Positions 1 through 10,681 are shown, counted from the stretch's first letter. The stretch is 64,000 nucleotides of DNA from Acidianus infernus (GCF_009729545.1 NZ_WFIY01000004.1:1276001-1340000), one strand, 5' to 3'. Notes: a model not told the origin generated them from the sequence alone. Translations and numbers: made by a program.

Positions 1-166
1 TTCTTCTTGGCCTTTACTCATAGGTTTGATTGACTCTAGCATATGATAATATTTGAAGAAGGATTTTTGAGGTTAACTCATCGTACGCGTATCCCCGTAA
101 ACCCCAATTTACACTGAGAAATATTTAAGCTTACACGCGCACGATTTCATTTTTTACTTGTAGTTA

Positions 167-505
167 ATGACTAAAAATGAGATTCACGTAGCAATTGACG
201 AGGCGGGAAATCCAGATAAAAACAGTTTATAATTTTCAGCAGTCAAAATGCAAGATATAAAAAGTTACCTAACGAGGAAGTAATAAAAGATGCACGGAGG
301 CTCACGGGCAAGAATATAAAATATTTTAAATGATCTGAGGATTTCCCTAAACAATCCAAGTTAGGAAGAGACATAAAAGGGATTTTCGTGAACAGAGTAT
401 AAGTTATGCCACGGGTAAGCACCATATCTTTAAGAGAGTGGAAGGTGAAAATATATAGCGAATTATTCAGGCATATCTTTAAGAGAGTATATAGAAAGGA
501 GGTAA
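167..505 (+). pseudogene. DUF3800-like gene remnant
   Basis: From the ATG at 167 the sequence reads MTKNEIHVAIDEAGNPDK and then hits a stop. A shifted frame continues with NEEVIKDARRLTGKNIKYF, more stops, and SLREWKVKIY. The start resembles the I-D-E-[SA]-G-N segment of DUF3800 proteins, which have an RNase H-like fold and are often linked to mobile DNA. At least three in-frame stops and one frameshift make it non-functional. A 17-bp direct repeat (CATATCTTTAAGAGAGT) occurs twice near its end, around 421 and 473. The family call rests on the short N-terminal motif and is tentative. Confidence 0.45.
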
Positions 506-593
506 ACATTAAGGACTATTGATAAAAGACAGCAAAACGGAAGAAGAAGTAGTATTTATCATAATTTATAAATTTAAGATATCATAATAAACT

Positions 594-1172
594 ATGTCAT
601 CTATCTTTGACAGTATAAACTCCTGGAATTACAGACCGTTTAGAAGAATGGGAGTCACAATATGTGAGGAACTGAGGATAGGTAAACTCGTTTCATCAAT
701 AATAAAGAGGATCAATCCCAAGAAAGCCCTAGAAATAGGTTGCGGTAACTGTTTAGTTACGTTAAGCGTTGAGAAGGAGACCAAACTTCCTTCCCTAATT
801 TCAATAGAAGTATGGAAGGATGAAATTACAGACAAGGAAGTCAAGGACTATTTAAGAGGTGAGGATTACAATTTAGTGGAGAACTTGTTTCCTTTACCTT
901 TCAAAGAGAAAAGCTTCGATTTAGCTTATTCTGTCCTTTATTTTTATAATAAAATAAGAAAGGAAAGAAACTACTTAGCCAATGAGATAAGCAAAGTAAT
1001 AAAGGATAACGGGTATTTCATACTTATTGAACCGGAGATTGTTAGGAACATGAGGAAAGATTTCTTCAACGCGGGATTTTCTGAAGTTGAATATCATGTA
1101 GACCAAGGAATATTCTTCTCATTAATGAAGAAAGTTGATACTGATAATCAAAAGACTACTGGCATTACGTGA
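594..1172 (+). CDS. class I SAM-dependent methyltransferase
   Basis: A 192-residue protein with a Rossmann methyltransferase core. Motif I is ALEIGCGNC near residues 45-53 (SAM binding). An acidic strand (ISIEV) follows, then a motif-II-like segment FKEKSFDLAYSVLYFY near 102-117 and a post-motif strand YFILIEPEI. The fold and SAM binding are well supported, but the substrate is unknown; the size suits a small-molecule or ubiE/ArsM-like enzyme. A TATA-like stretch (AATTTATAAATT) lies about 25-30 bp before the ATG, which suggests a leaderless transcript and supports this start. Neighbours give no functional hint. Confidence 0.8.
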   Translation: MSSIFDSINSWNYRPFRRMGVTICEELRIGKLVSSIIKRINPKKALEIGCGNCLVTLSVEKETKLPSLISIEVWKDEITDKEVKDYLRGEDYNLVENLFPLPFKEKSFDLAYSVLYFYNKIRKERNYLANEISKVIKDNGYFILIEPEIVRNMRKDFFNAGFSEVEYHVDQGIFFSLMKKVDTDNQKTTGIT

Positions 1173-1400
1173 TCTTTCAAGAAGTCTTGGTACTATTTAA
1201 CGTGTTAACGCATTGGTCTTTTTCTTCCTCTAAAAGCATTTATAATTATCAATTTTTGCAACAACACAAAGAAACTAAACATCTGAGCTTCGAGCAGCTA
1301 GATTTTCGCGAATCATTTTTTCTCTGACATTTTATTCACGAGCATTGCCTCATTACTTCTTTCTCTTTTCACTTATTTCCAAAGTTCTCGGGCCTTAGCT

Positions 1401-1535
1401 CTGCCTGGAATGGTTACCTCCCAAGGGGGCTCATTGATTAGAGCTCAGAGAACCACCACCAGAGGAATGTTGAGGAGGAGAGTCATTAACGTCTTGGGCT
1501 ATCCATCCCCTTTCATTCCTTAACCCCCATTCTTT
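1401..1535 (-). mobile_element. Short non-autonomous IS200/IS605-type element, copy a
   Basis: Read on the minus strand, the left end follows TTTAC (complement of 1536-1540) and runs AAAGAATGGGGGTTAAGGAA, with the shared motif GGATGGATAGCCCAAGACG inside. The right end is AATCAATGAGCCCCCTTGGG and finishes near CAGGCAG. Both ends match those of the TnpB element at 3853-5120. There is no open reading frame. About 135 bp; the right end is somewhat decayed (GCAG in place of GTCAG). Confidence 0.7.
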
Positions 1536-1628
1536 GTAAACTTCTTTTCGGGAATAACAATATGTTTCGGTAATAATTATTAAAGCGTTCTAGCATCGTT
1601 TTATAACCCTTAGAAAGTATATTAACAC

Positions 1629-1991
1629 ATGATAATCTGCACTACAGTTAACGATAGCATGAAATTCGAAATCTTCTCCAAAGCGAAATACCTAGTATTA
1701 ATGAATGAAAATGGAGAAATTATAGAAAAGAGAAATAACCCTGCACTCAACTCCCCAATGAAGAGACCGGCTGTAGCTAAAGAATGCGTAGAGCTTAAGG
1801 CAAGCACAGTTATAGCTCCTCATGGTTCATTATGCTTCCCTTCATATAGAATATTAAAGAAGGCAGGAATAAAGATGTTAATAGCAAATCCAGGGGAGGA
1901 CTTGAGAAGTAGCAACTTGAAGGAAGTAAATATGAAGGAAGTGATTTACTCCAGCTTTTTAGCAATGAAGGAAAGAATAACAGAGCATTAA
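1629..1991 (+). CDS. NifX/NifB C-terminal-like (dinitrogenase Fe-Mo cofactor biosynthesis fold) protein
   Basis: A 120-residue single-domain protein. The FeMo-cofactor biosynthesis (NifX/NafY) fold is suggested by a strand-rich N-terminus (YLVLMNENGEIIEKRNNPA), a central STVIAPHGSLCFPSYRILKKAGIKM segment split by helices, and the overall length typical of stand-alone archaeal family members. Proteins of this family bind metal clusters, but many archaeal copies are found without nitrogenase and have unknown roles. A TATA-like TTTATAACC about 28 bp upstream fits a leaderless start at this ATG. The next gene starts only 23 bp downstream on the same strand, so the two may be cotranscribed. Confidence 0.6.
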   Translation: MIICTTVNDSMKFEIFSKAKYLVLMNENGEIIEKRNNPALNSPMKRPAVAKECVELKASTVIAPHGSLCFPSYRILKKAGIKMLIANPGEDLRSSNLKEVNMKEVIYSSFLAMKERITEH

Positions 1992-2014
1992 ATCTCTCTC
2001 GCTTTTAATATTCT

Positions 2015-2716
2015 ATGCATTTACTTTACTCAACCAGGGACGAAGTTTTTAATAAGATTTCTTTACTTCCTATTGGCAGTATTGAACAACATGGACCCCA
2101 TTTACCAATGGGTACAGATGCAATTATTGCAGAGGAGATAGCTAAGAGAGTAGAGAGCGAATTTAAAAATGACGTGTTATTATTCCCTACAATTTATTAT
2201 TCATGCTCCATTGAACATAGCGGTTTACCTTATGTTGGAGTATCTTATATTACATTCTACAACTACTTAGTAGAGGTAATAAAGAAGGCCTTAGAATTAA
2301 CTAAGGCAGTAATAATAGTCAATGCACACGGAGGAAACCAGGCAATTCTAGAGGTAATAAAGAGGGAAATAAATCTAAATAGAGGTGACAAAAAGGAGAG
2401 CTATGATAACAAAAAAGTATACATATTCTACCCTGACTATAACTTCTTTCAAGGCGAGGACTTACATGCGGGAACTGTCGAAACTTCAACGATAAAATAC
2501 CTTCATCCGTCCATTGTCAAAGAGAACAAGGTGGGCAAAGATTTTTCAGTAAAAGAAGGAGTATTCAATACAATAACCACAGCAGAAGCTAACCCACAAG
2601 GAATTATAAATATTGGAGAATTTAAAATTGATATAAATATTGGAGAGTCGTTCATAAGGCATAATGTAAATAAATTAAAGGAATTAGTTCTTAAAATATT
2701 GAAAGAAAATAAATAA
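2015..2716 (+). CDS. creatininase-family amidohydrolase
   Basis: A 233-residue protein of the creatininase/FAPy-deformylase family. Visible motifs are LLPIGSIEQHGPHLPMGTD near residues 16-34, giving Glu, His and Asp metal ligands, the NAHGGNQ signature near 102-108, and DLHAGTVETS near 149-158 with the His/Glu pair. Family members are metal-dependent (Zn, Mn or Fe) amide hydrolases acting on creatinine, mycofactocin precursors or formamidopyrimidine intermediates of archaeal riboflavin/F420 synthesis (ArfB). I cannot choose among these from sequence. Length is normal and all core ligands are present. It follows the NifX-like gene closely. Confidence 0.85.
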   Translation: MHLLYSTRDEVFNKISLLPIGSIEQHGPHLPMGTDAIIAEEIAKRVESEFKNDVLLFPTIYYSCSIEHSGLPYVGVSYITFYNYLVEVIKKALELTKAVIIVNAHGGNQAILEVIKREINLNRGDKKESYDNKKVYIFYPDYNFFQGEDLHAGTVETSTIKYLHPSIVKENKVGKDFSVKEGVFNTITTAEANPQGIINIGEFKIDINIGESFIRHNVNKLKELVLKILKENK

Positions 2717-2825
2717 ATGCCATCTATTATTTTCTAATTATAGAAATTTTTTCATTTCATTCAAACTGGAATGCATACCTTTTAATGAAAGCAGTATTCC
2801 ATTATCTTGCTCAATTATCCTTTAC

Positions 2826-2994
2826 AGAAACGGGGGTTAAGGAATGAAAGACGATGGATAGCCCAATACGTTAATGACTCTCCTCCACAGCTCGAGTGAG
2901 GCGCAACAGTATTTATAGATGAAAGTACCCTCAAATGGTTCTCTGGACCACCAGAATCGATGAACCCCTTGGAAGGGAACCAGGAGGAAGTCAG
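2826..2994 (+). mobile_element. Short non-autonomous IS200/IS605-type element, copy b
   Basis: A 169-bp element. It follows TTTAC (2821-2825), begins AGAAACGGGGGTTAAGG, carries GATGGATAGCCCAA and a conserved core with CTCCTCCACAGCTCGAGTGA, and ends AATCGATGAACCCCTTGG...GGAGGAAGTCAG at 2994. It shares its ends with the tnpB element at 3853-5120 and its core with copy d at 58134. It contains no ORF and would need transposase in trans. Confidence 0.8.
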
Positions 2995-3069
2995 TCTTAA
3001 AGACTATGCACGCTCAATTAAGATGGGTTTCATGTAAAAATATATTCTTCTTTTGTTGTAATACATTTT

Positions 3070-3639
3070 ATGACTAAAGTAATTAAGAGATCAGGAGAAG
3101 AGGAAGAATACCTCTCAGATAAGCTTTATAATGCATTAATAAGAGCAGGTGCATCAGATGAAGTTGCGAAGGAAATTGTAAAAGAGATCGACGAACGGGT
3201 TAAGGAGAGGGAAAAGATTTCAACAGACGAAATAAGGAGATACGTTTTAACTAGGTTACAACAACTTGAGCCTGAAGTAGCAGATGCGTGGCAGTTCTAC
3301 GATAGAGTATTTAAAGGAAGAATAACCTTTGAGAACGGTAAGGCAATAGTTGTTGATAAAGGAAAACTGTACTTAGGCAGAAAAGTTAAGGATTTTAACG
3401 GTAAAGGACTTGAAAACGCAGAGCAAGTTAAGGAAATACTAGATGAACTAAAAGAGGACATGGACTACGGCCTTAGTCCCAAAGTTATTAATGCAAGACT
3501 TTACGCATTATTTATGGGCGTACTTCATAAGAAGGACATGCCGGAAGGCGAGAAGGAGAAGGCCATAAAGTACATTAACGATTTCAGAGAAAGTCTGGGT
3601 TGGAAGCCTTATGAGCTAAAATATCCCTTACAATCTTAG
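3070..3639 (+). CDS. ATP-cone domain protein
   Basis: A 189-residue protein. Residues 1-90 match an ATP-cone: VIKRSGEEEEYLSDKLYNAL, then an amphipathic helix, EIDERVKEREKISTDEIRRYVLTRL, and an ending DAWQFYDRVFKGR, as in NrdR and the regulatory N-terminus of ribonucleotide reductase. ATP-cones bind ATP/dATP. There is no NrdR-type N-terminal zinc ribbon and no catalytic domain after the cone. Residues 100-189 are a helical region I do not recognise. It may be a stand-alone nucleotide-sensing regulator; its target is unknown. The start ATG lies just after short element b. Confidence 0.75.
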   Translation: MTKVIKRSGEEEEYLSDKLYNALIRAGASDEVAKEIVKEIDERVKEREKISTDEIRRYVLTRLQQLEPEVADAWQFYDRVFKGRITFENGKAIVVDKGKLYLGRKVKDFNGKGLENAEQVKEILDELKEDMDYGLSPKVINARLYALFMGVLHKKDMPEGEKEKAIKYINDFRESLGWKPYELKYPLQS

Positions 3640-3852
3640 GAGATTTCCTCTAAAGGAAAAAGTTTACTAAAATTAATACTACATGTTCATAATTAACTAA
3701 ATAACAAATCTTTATAATTCAATACAGAATATAAAATTTATAGAACGCTCTTAACTGAAAAGACTTTCATATTATTTAGCTACTTTCTTCCTTAAAATAA
3801 TTAATATCCAGAGCTCCATGACATCAGGAATTGGAATATAATAATAGACAGG

Positions 3853-5035
<1,183 letters not shown>

Positions 5036-5432
5036 TGAATATTGGCAGGAAAAGAAGTTTAAAAAAGCTTTCTATAAGGGGGCTATCCATCCCCTTTCCT
5101 CCCCCTTAACCCCCAGTTTTGTAAAACCAAGACCACGAATATGGAGGTTTAAACATTATAATCCAATAAAGTATATCCTCAGCCAGCGAACCGTATACAA
5201 AATACCAAATAGTTAAGAGCGAGAAAAGTTTCCTCGAAGCTAAGTAAGAAGGATAAAGGAATAATGCCGTATATAAAAATCTGTAGAAATATAACGAAGA
5301 ACAGTTATTAAGTGGTGATAATAATCCTTGCTTTGGATCCCAATCCATTCCTGCCTCTAACATGGCATAAAATAAGGAAAAAGTGGTCATTATAATTATT
5401 CCCCTTTTATTTATTCTGTATTCAGTTTCCAT

Positions 5433-5800
5433 AAATTGGAGCTATTAATATCTCAATTTAAACTTTTCTTATGAAAACTAAGGGCTTGTGAAAAGAGACC
5501 TAAGGACATTTTTATATGTGCAAGACAAATAATTTCAAAGAATATGGAACTAAAGCAACATCTAATAAAAACTAAATTTTGATTTTAATTGTATAAATTC
5601 TTTTTATTAGATTTTTATTCCAGAGTAGTTACGTGGCACAAGAATATTGACGATAATAATCATTAGAGATTGTTCTCCATGAGCGTTAACCAAAAAAGGA
5701 TATAAGGAATATTTAATATCGATGATGACTTTTTGGGGACTAGATAGGTGAAGAAGCGATTACTCGCTGAACTTTAAAACTCTTATTCCTCCTTATACTT
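5433..5800. other. AT-rich intergenic region, nothing recognised
   Basis: About 370 bp between the split membrane gene and the gene at 5801. I see only AT-rich spacer and short broken frames. A promoter for the downstream gene is likely near 5770-5790 (ACTTTAAAAC). Confidence 0.5.
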
Positions 5801-6220
5801 ATGCCAATAAGGGATGAGCAAACTTATGCAAAAATGAGTTACAACGATTTCAAGGTAGCTTTTGAAAGGCTGAAGAGAGGAGAATTAAAACTTTCAGCCT
5901 GGAGAGCTTACAAGTCGTTGAGAAGAATGCTTCAATCTTTAGCAATGAAGTATGACTTGCATAGAAAGGATACGCCGTGCGCTGTGCCTAAGAATTGCAT
6001 GATAAGAGTTGCTGAAGAACTGGAGAAATATTACAATGGCATTACAGAAATGACTAAAGAAGCATTAAGACTATTTGATGAATGGAAAGAAAATGACGCT
6101 AGAAAAGAAGATATAATAAAATTACTTAAAGAGCTAAGATTTGAATGGATTTCCTCTCACCTAACTAAGGAAGAGATAAATGAAATAGAGGAGATTAAGA
6201 AGGAATTAGAAAATCTATGA
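5801..6220 (+). CDS. PaREP1/HEPN-like helical protein, function unknown
   Basis: A 139-residue, almost entirely helical protein. Residues 20-60 (FERLKRGELKLSAWRAYKSL, then an LAMKYDL segment) resemble the early helices of crenarchaeal PaREP1/HEPN-like proteins, which often occur in multicopy clusters with nucleotidyltransferases. Two cysteines (CAVPKNC) lie near residues 66-72. The C-terminus is a charged coiled-coil-like helix (EEINEIEEIKKELENL). It sits just before a clear HEPN/MNT pair. I cannot assign a biochemical role. An ACTTTAAAAC box about 30 bp upstream supports the ATG start. Confidence 0.5.
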   Translation: MPIRDEQTYAKMSYNDFKVAFERLKRGELKLSAWRAYKSLRRMLQSLAMKYDLHRKDTPCAVPKNCMIRVAEELEKYYNGITEMTKEALRLFDEWKENDARKEDIIKLLKELRFEWISSHLTKEEINEIEEIKKELENL

Positions 6221-6414
6221 GGTCAAGCTTTACTCCTAGATCTTACAAATAGGACTGTTAAATAGAATAACTTTTATGATATAATTTCTCGTAACTGCAA
6301 TGGCCGTATACTCTTATCGTGGAACTTACTTTTGTTTTCCTCGTTTGGCTAAACCACTATCTTAGGATTAACAAGAGCTATAAACTCTTTTATATTCCTC
6401 GTTTATTTTAAAGC

Positions 6415-6840
6415 GTGAGTGGAAATAGAGTACAAAGATTAAAAAGGAGAGCCTTAAGGTTCTTAGCTGACGCAAAGAATGATTATAATGAAGGTTATTA
6501 CGATACTAGCACATTTCACGTAGAGCAAGCTTTACAGCTTTATATTAAAGCAATAATTTTTGAACTCTTCGGAAAAGATTATGTAGGGTATGGAATAAGG
6601 GAATTATTAGGTTATTTATCCAAATTGCTAAAGGAAAACGGTTATGAAGATTTGTCAAGAAAGTTAAATGAACTTATCAGAGAATATAGAGAGCAACTAA
6701 TTTCTATTGAGGACGCATATATAGACTCTAGATACGAGGATATAGATTATTATGAAGAAGAATCAAAAGAACTAATTGATGTCGCAGATAAAATAATCAA
6801 TTTCCTAGAGGAGGTGGCTAAAAACGTTAAGTTGGGTTAA
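6415..6840 (+). CDS. HEPN domain protein
   Basis: A 141-residue HEPN protein starting at GTG. Its helical bundle includes FLADAKNDYNEGYYDTSTFH and VEQALQLYIKAII near residues 16-48, the usual HEPN N-terminal pattern (small residue, tyrosine, then H-x-E-Q-A-x-Q). The C-terminal half carries the acidic DAYIDSRYEDIDYYEEE stretch; the R-x4-6-H RNase motif of toxic HEPN is replaced by SRYEDIDY. HEPN proteins paired with MNT nucleotidyltransferases commonly act as toxin-antitoxin modules in which MNT modifies the conserved HEPN tyrosine. The nucleotidyltransferase frame overlaps its 3' end, so they form one unit. Confidence 0.85.
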   Translation: MSGNRVQRLKRRALRFLADAKNDYNEGYYDTSTFHVEQALQLYIKAIIFELFGKDYVGYGIRELLGYLSKLLKENGYEDLSRKLNELIREYREQLISIEDAYIDSRYEDIDYYEEESKELIDVADKIINFLEEVAKNVKLG

Positions 6841-7171
6841 GTTCAGATTTTCACATTTAAGAAGATGGAGGGAATATGCAGAAAAGATTGCGAGAGCTGT
6901 ACACGATATAGAACCTAGTGCGGAAGTTTATATAATAGGGGGCGTTGCGGAAGATAGGATTACTGTACTTAGCGATATCGATATTCTCATAGTCATAAAA
7001 AGGAAACTTTCAGGAAAGGAAAGAAAAGAGTTATCTAAAAAAGTATTAATTAGAGCTATGGACTTTTATAGTCTCCCTTTTGACGCTCCAGTAGAACTCC
7101 ATATTGAAGATGAGGAAAACGCAAAAAGATTCTTATCTACCTCAAAGAAGACTATTAAAATTACTGAATAA
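6824..7171 (+). CDS. MNT-type nucleotidyltransferase without a standard start codon
   Basis: An open frame running from about 6809 to the TAA at 7169-7171 in the +1 frame relative to the upstream HEPN gene. It reads FRFSHLRRWREYAEKIARA, then EVYIIGGVAEDRITVLSDID with ILIVIK: the minimal nucleotidyltransferase motif GG-x9-S-D-x-D (Ser/Asp/Asp metal site). The third acidic position is in VELHIED. The frame has no ATG, GTG or TTG before the motif. A strong GGAGGT at 6810-6815 precedes an ACG codon at 6824 with about 8 nt spacing, so I set the start there provisionally. A frameshift from HEPN or a damaged start is also possible. Confidence 0.65.
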   Translation, partial: TLSWVKFRFSHLRRWREYAEKIARAVHDIEPSAEVYIIGGVAEDRITVLSDIDILIVIKRKLSGKERKELSKKVLIRAMDFYSLPFDAPVELHIEDEENAKRFLSTSKKTIKITE

Positions 7172-7289
7172 ATGAAAACAGAGACAAAATTTATTAATTG
7201 AAAGTATTTAAACTAACATATAGTTGAGAACTCTATATATCCTAGAATTTATTACTAATTACCGCACAAAAAGAAGTTCTCTATTCCTT

Positions 7290-7935
7290 CGCAAGGTAGA
7301 AAACCTTGGGTAGACTATAAGAAATATCAAGAAGATAGATTCAAGGAAGCATTATATGAGGCGGATCTAGCAGAGAGATTCTTAAATGATGGATTAATAA
7401 GAAATTCCGCTGGAAAGGCTTACCAAGCGATCAAAGCGCACGTTGCGGGGTTAGCAATAAACTATAGAGAGAGATTTATTATCTAAATACTTTCCCGCTG
7501 ACTTCCTCCTAAAGGGTTCCCTTCAAAGGGGTTCATCGATTCGCGTGGCTCAGAGCATTGGAAGAGTGAGGACTTTCATTCACCTAGTCCCTTATTGTTG
7601 GTTGCTCATACTTGAGCTGTGGAGGAGCATCATTAACGTCTTGGGCTATCCATCCCCTTTCCGCCCCCCTAACCCCCATCTCTGTAAAAGGAGATTATCA
7701 CCGAGGAAAGTTGTAGAAAGAGTAGATTTGATTATTGCTATTATGCCCTCAACTAGATTAAGAGAAATAGCCAGTATAATAAATGACAATAAACTTAGAT
7801 TAATTGTAGAAATAGCTTTAGATTTACACTAATTCCAGTACAATGGAAAGGATAGCGAAATTTCAAGAGGAACTTGTAAAAAAGGACATCCTGGAAGTGA
7901 CAAATTTCATTGAGAGTAGGGTAAAAACACCGTAA
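7290..7935 (+). pseudogene. PaREP1-like gene remnant, interrupted by short element c
   Basis: Before the insertion the frame reads PWVDYKKYQEDRFKEALYE and then SAGKAYQAIKAHVAGLA, typical of the PaREP1 helical family. After it, the frame reads VDLIIAIMPSTRLREIAS, then VEIALDLH, stop, FQYNG, where family members have H-E-F-Q-Y-N-G. A further frameshift leads to AKFQEELVKKDILEV. The gene therefore carries an insertion at 7498-7683, a stop before it, a nonsense codon replacing Glu, and a frameshift. It belongs to the same accessory zone as the HEPN/MNT pair just upstream. Confidence 0.65.
7498..7683 (-). mobile_element. Short non-autonomous IS200/IS605-type element, copy c
   Basis: A 186-bp element in minus orientation. 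The left end lies next to TTTAC (complement of 7684-7688) and reads AGAGATGGGGGTTAGGGG, then GGGGATGGATAGCCCAAGACG. The right end is CGATGAACCCC...AGGAGGAAGTCAG ending at 7498. The core shares CTCCTCCACAGCTC and CTCACTCTTCCAATGCTCTG with copy d. It lies inside a PaREP1-like pseudogene. Confidence 0.8.
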
Positions 7936-8007
7936 GCTAAACGTAAAAAAGAAATTAAACTTGTATGCGAAAGCTAATTTTAAAAAATATACTTCTAAAA
8001 GGAAAAT

Positions 8008-8262
8008 ATGAACCCCCCTACTCCTATAATTAAGAGGCCTAATTACTCTTTTGAATATCCCCATGAAAGGAAAAGTACTAGGGAAGGAAGAGGGTTTAGT
8101 TTAGGAGAACTTAAGGCCGTGAATTTAACCCCTGAAAAAGCTAGAAAGCTTGGACTAAGGGTTGATAAGAGAAGGAAATCTGTTCATCAGGAAAACATTG
8201 ATGCTCTTAAAAAATATTTGGATGAATTAAATAAAGAAAAGAATACTCAATCTAAGGCATAA
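8008..8262 (+). CDS. rpl13e: large ribosomal subunit protein eL13
   Basis: An 84-residue basic protein. IIKRPNYSFEYPHERKSTRE and GRGFSLGELKAVNLTPEKAR followed by KLGLRVDKRRKSVHQENIDA is the crenarchaeal eL13 (L13e) pattern; length is normal for the crenarchaeal form. It is a structural component of the 50S subunit on the ribosome surface. The ATG is preceded by an A/T-rich promoter (TTTTAAAAAATATAC) about 25 bp upstream, consistent with a leaderless mRNA. It is the one clear housekeeping gene inside an otherwise decayed accessory stretch. Confidence 0.92.
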   Translation: MNPPTPIIKRPNYSFEYPHERKSTREGRGFSLGELKAVNLTPEKARKLGLRVDKRRKSVHQENIDALKKYLDELNKEKNTQSKA

Positions 8263-8345
8263 GGATTTCTCAGTTATTATTAAAATAAATTTTTATGCTT
8301 AACGTCAAATAATTTTTTAAATACATTTTATTATCATTTTATGAG

Positions 8346-8808
<463 letters not shown>

Positions 8809-8831
8809 GAAAACTACTTTTTTCATTTCTC

Positions 8832-10061
8832 TCACATTAGCATATAAGATATCACTTTTAGATCCGAAAGTATGTAACTAATCCTGACATACTCGTTTGG
8901 TTCATGAGCCGTCTCGTCGCAAGTCATCCAAACTACTGGGTTTAATCCTAAAGACCTCAGATATTTTGCGTAAGTACCTCCTCCTATACCTATTGCCTTA
9001 GCATCAATGCCTTTTACAGCCTTTATTGCATTCTTTAACAATTTTACAGTATCAGAATTTTCGTCAGTAGGTCTTGTAGTATCCTCCCTATTAACTACCT
9101 CGACTTCAACCTTACAATTATTTTCTGCCTCAAACCTTTTTACAATTTCATTTATTGTATTTAAAACGTCATCAACGTCATATTGAGGAAGAATTCTACA
9201 GTCCATGTAAAATGTATGCTTTCCTGGTATGGTATTAACGTTTTCCACGTTCTTCTCAACTTTAGTTATCTCAAATGTCGAAGTAGGTGGTTCAAATAAC
9301 TCGTTTTTTGCATCATATTTTTCGTGAAGTTCTTCATAAAGAGTAACGCCTAATATCATTGAAAGAAGGTGAGCGTTAATCCCCTTCTCCGGCGTGCTTG
9401 CGTGAGCTTGTTTACCTATTACAGTAAATTTCAACCATAAAATGCTTTTTTCTGCAACTTCAATCATTGATCCTTCTGGATTACCAGCGTCTGGAATTAA
9501 TATTATATCATCCTTGTTAAATAAGGAGTAATTCTTAGCCAAGTAGGAAACTCCGTACTTACTTCCTGTCTCTTCATCTGCTGAAATTAGCAAGGAAAAA
9601 TTAATGTTGGGAGTAAGATTTAATTCCTTAAGAACTTTAGCTAGCGTAATTCCTAAGACAATTGCTTGCCCATCGTCCTCAACCCCCCTACCGTAAATAT
9701 AATCTCCTTCAACGGTAACGTCAAATGGATCAAATTTCCATAGACTCCTATCTCCTTCTGGGACAGTGTCCATATGAGCTATTATCCATAATGTCTTACT
9801 CTGATCTCTTCCTTTTATTGTCCCAATAAGGTTTGGCCTTACTTTTGAAGGAACTCTTTCATCTTTTACATCTATCTCCTTGACTTCGTCAAAGTATTTT
9901 TCCATAATTTCCTTTAATTTCATAGCTCTAGAATATTCTCCTTCACCACCATTTTCTGGACCTAAGGCTTTTATTGGTATGAATTCCTTATAGAGAGAAA
10001 TAATAAAATCTTTTTGGTCTTCAATGGCTTTATATAAACTTTCCAATAATTTCTGTTCCAT
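8832..10061 (-). CDS. M20-family metallopeptidase/deacylase
   Basis: A 409-residue cytosolic M20 enzyme. Visible motifs are IIAHMDTVPEGD near residues 94-105 (metal His and catalytic Asp), YGRGVEDDGQA near 128-138 (bridging Asp), and SADEETGSKYG near 166-176 (catalytic Glu and metal Glu). A dimerisation domain (KQAHASTPEKGINAH) follows, and the C-terminal metal histidine is in DETAHEPNEYV. Archaeal homologues are annotated ArgE/DapE/CPG2-type; substrates range from peptides to acyl-amino acids and cannot be set here. Length and motif set are complete. A second, more distant M20 gene lies at 52052. Confidence 0.9.
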   Translation of the reverse strand: MEQKLLESLYKAIEDQKDFIISLYKEFIPIKALGPENGGEGEYSRAMKLKEIMEKYFDEVKEIDVKDERVPSKVRPNLIGTIKGRDQSKTLWIIAHMDTVPEGDRSLWKFDPFDVTVEGDYIYGRGVEDDGQAIVLGITLAKVLKELNLTPNINFSLLISADEETGSKYGVSYLAKNYSLFNKDDIILIPDAGNPEGSMIEVAEKSILWLKFTVIGKQAHASTPEKGINAHLLSMILGVTLYEELHEKYDAKNELFEPPTSTFEITKVEKNVENVNTIPGKHTFYMDCRILPQYDVDDVLNTINEIVKRFEAENNCKVEVEVVNREDTTRPTDENSDTVKLLKNAIKAVKGIDAKAIGIGGGTYAKYLRSLGLNPVVWMTCDETAHEPNEYVRISYILSDLKVISYMLM

Positions 10062-10149
10062 ATTTCAAGGTAACACAAAAGGAAAATAAGCATTACGTGT
10101 TAAGACCTAATCTTTAGCTAATGCTACTAATGAAACGATGATACAAATT

Positions 10150-10420
10150 TACTTCTTAAAAGGGCATAAAAATTCGGGAAAGATAGTATTATAGCATATC
10201 AAGAAGGATATTATAATGTATCCTGCTTTTACGCAGAACAAGTGGTGCAATTGAAAGCTAAAGCATTTATTTTTAGGTTTTATGCCAAGGATTCTCGGAA
10301 TAAGGGAATTGCTTTCAATAATTTACAGAAACGAAAACATCAAGAACTTCATAGATAAAAATAAGAGATAATTAAAAGAACTTGAGGAAGAATATGCCGA
10401 CTCTAGATAAGGGTTCTCGC
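10150..10420 (+). pseudogene. HEPN-domain gene remnant
   Basis: A frame reads SIIAYQEGYYNVSCFYAEQ followed by VVQLKAKAFIFRFYAKDS, strongly like the HEPN protein at 6415 (YNEGYYDTSTFHVEQALQLY). After a frame break and two stops comes EEEYADSR, like its DAYIDSRYE segment. It has no start codon and no nucleotidyltransferase neighbour. It is a degraded paralogue of the HEPN/MNT family. The rest of the 10062-10681 interval shows no other gene. Confidence 0.65.
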
Positions 10421-10681
10421 TGAGGAGTGCTTAAATTTGATGAATTCAATATTTAAGAAGAGTTTCCTAGGCGTTTACTTTATTGGATTCCTATAGAGTT
10501 TTTACTCTTTTGAAATATTAAAGGAAGGTGGTGCGAATTTCGTTAAAGCAAAAGATTATATGTTGAATGAAAATCGTCATTAGTACTACTCTCTATAGAT
10601 TATGTACTTCTTTATATCATATGAGGAAATATATTGAATATATAGAGAAAATATATATATAAACTTCTTTTAGTTAAATTT

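Noticed and set aside
243..509. Minus-strand ORF across the DUF3800-like remnant
   Set aside because: It is the antisense of a decayed gene and its product has no recognisable features.
10320..10332. TTTACAGAAACG resembling the left end of the short IS-type elements
   Set aside because: Only 12 bases match and the G-rich continuation, core and right end are missing; most likely chance.
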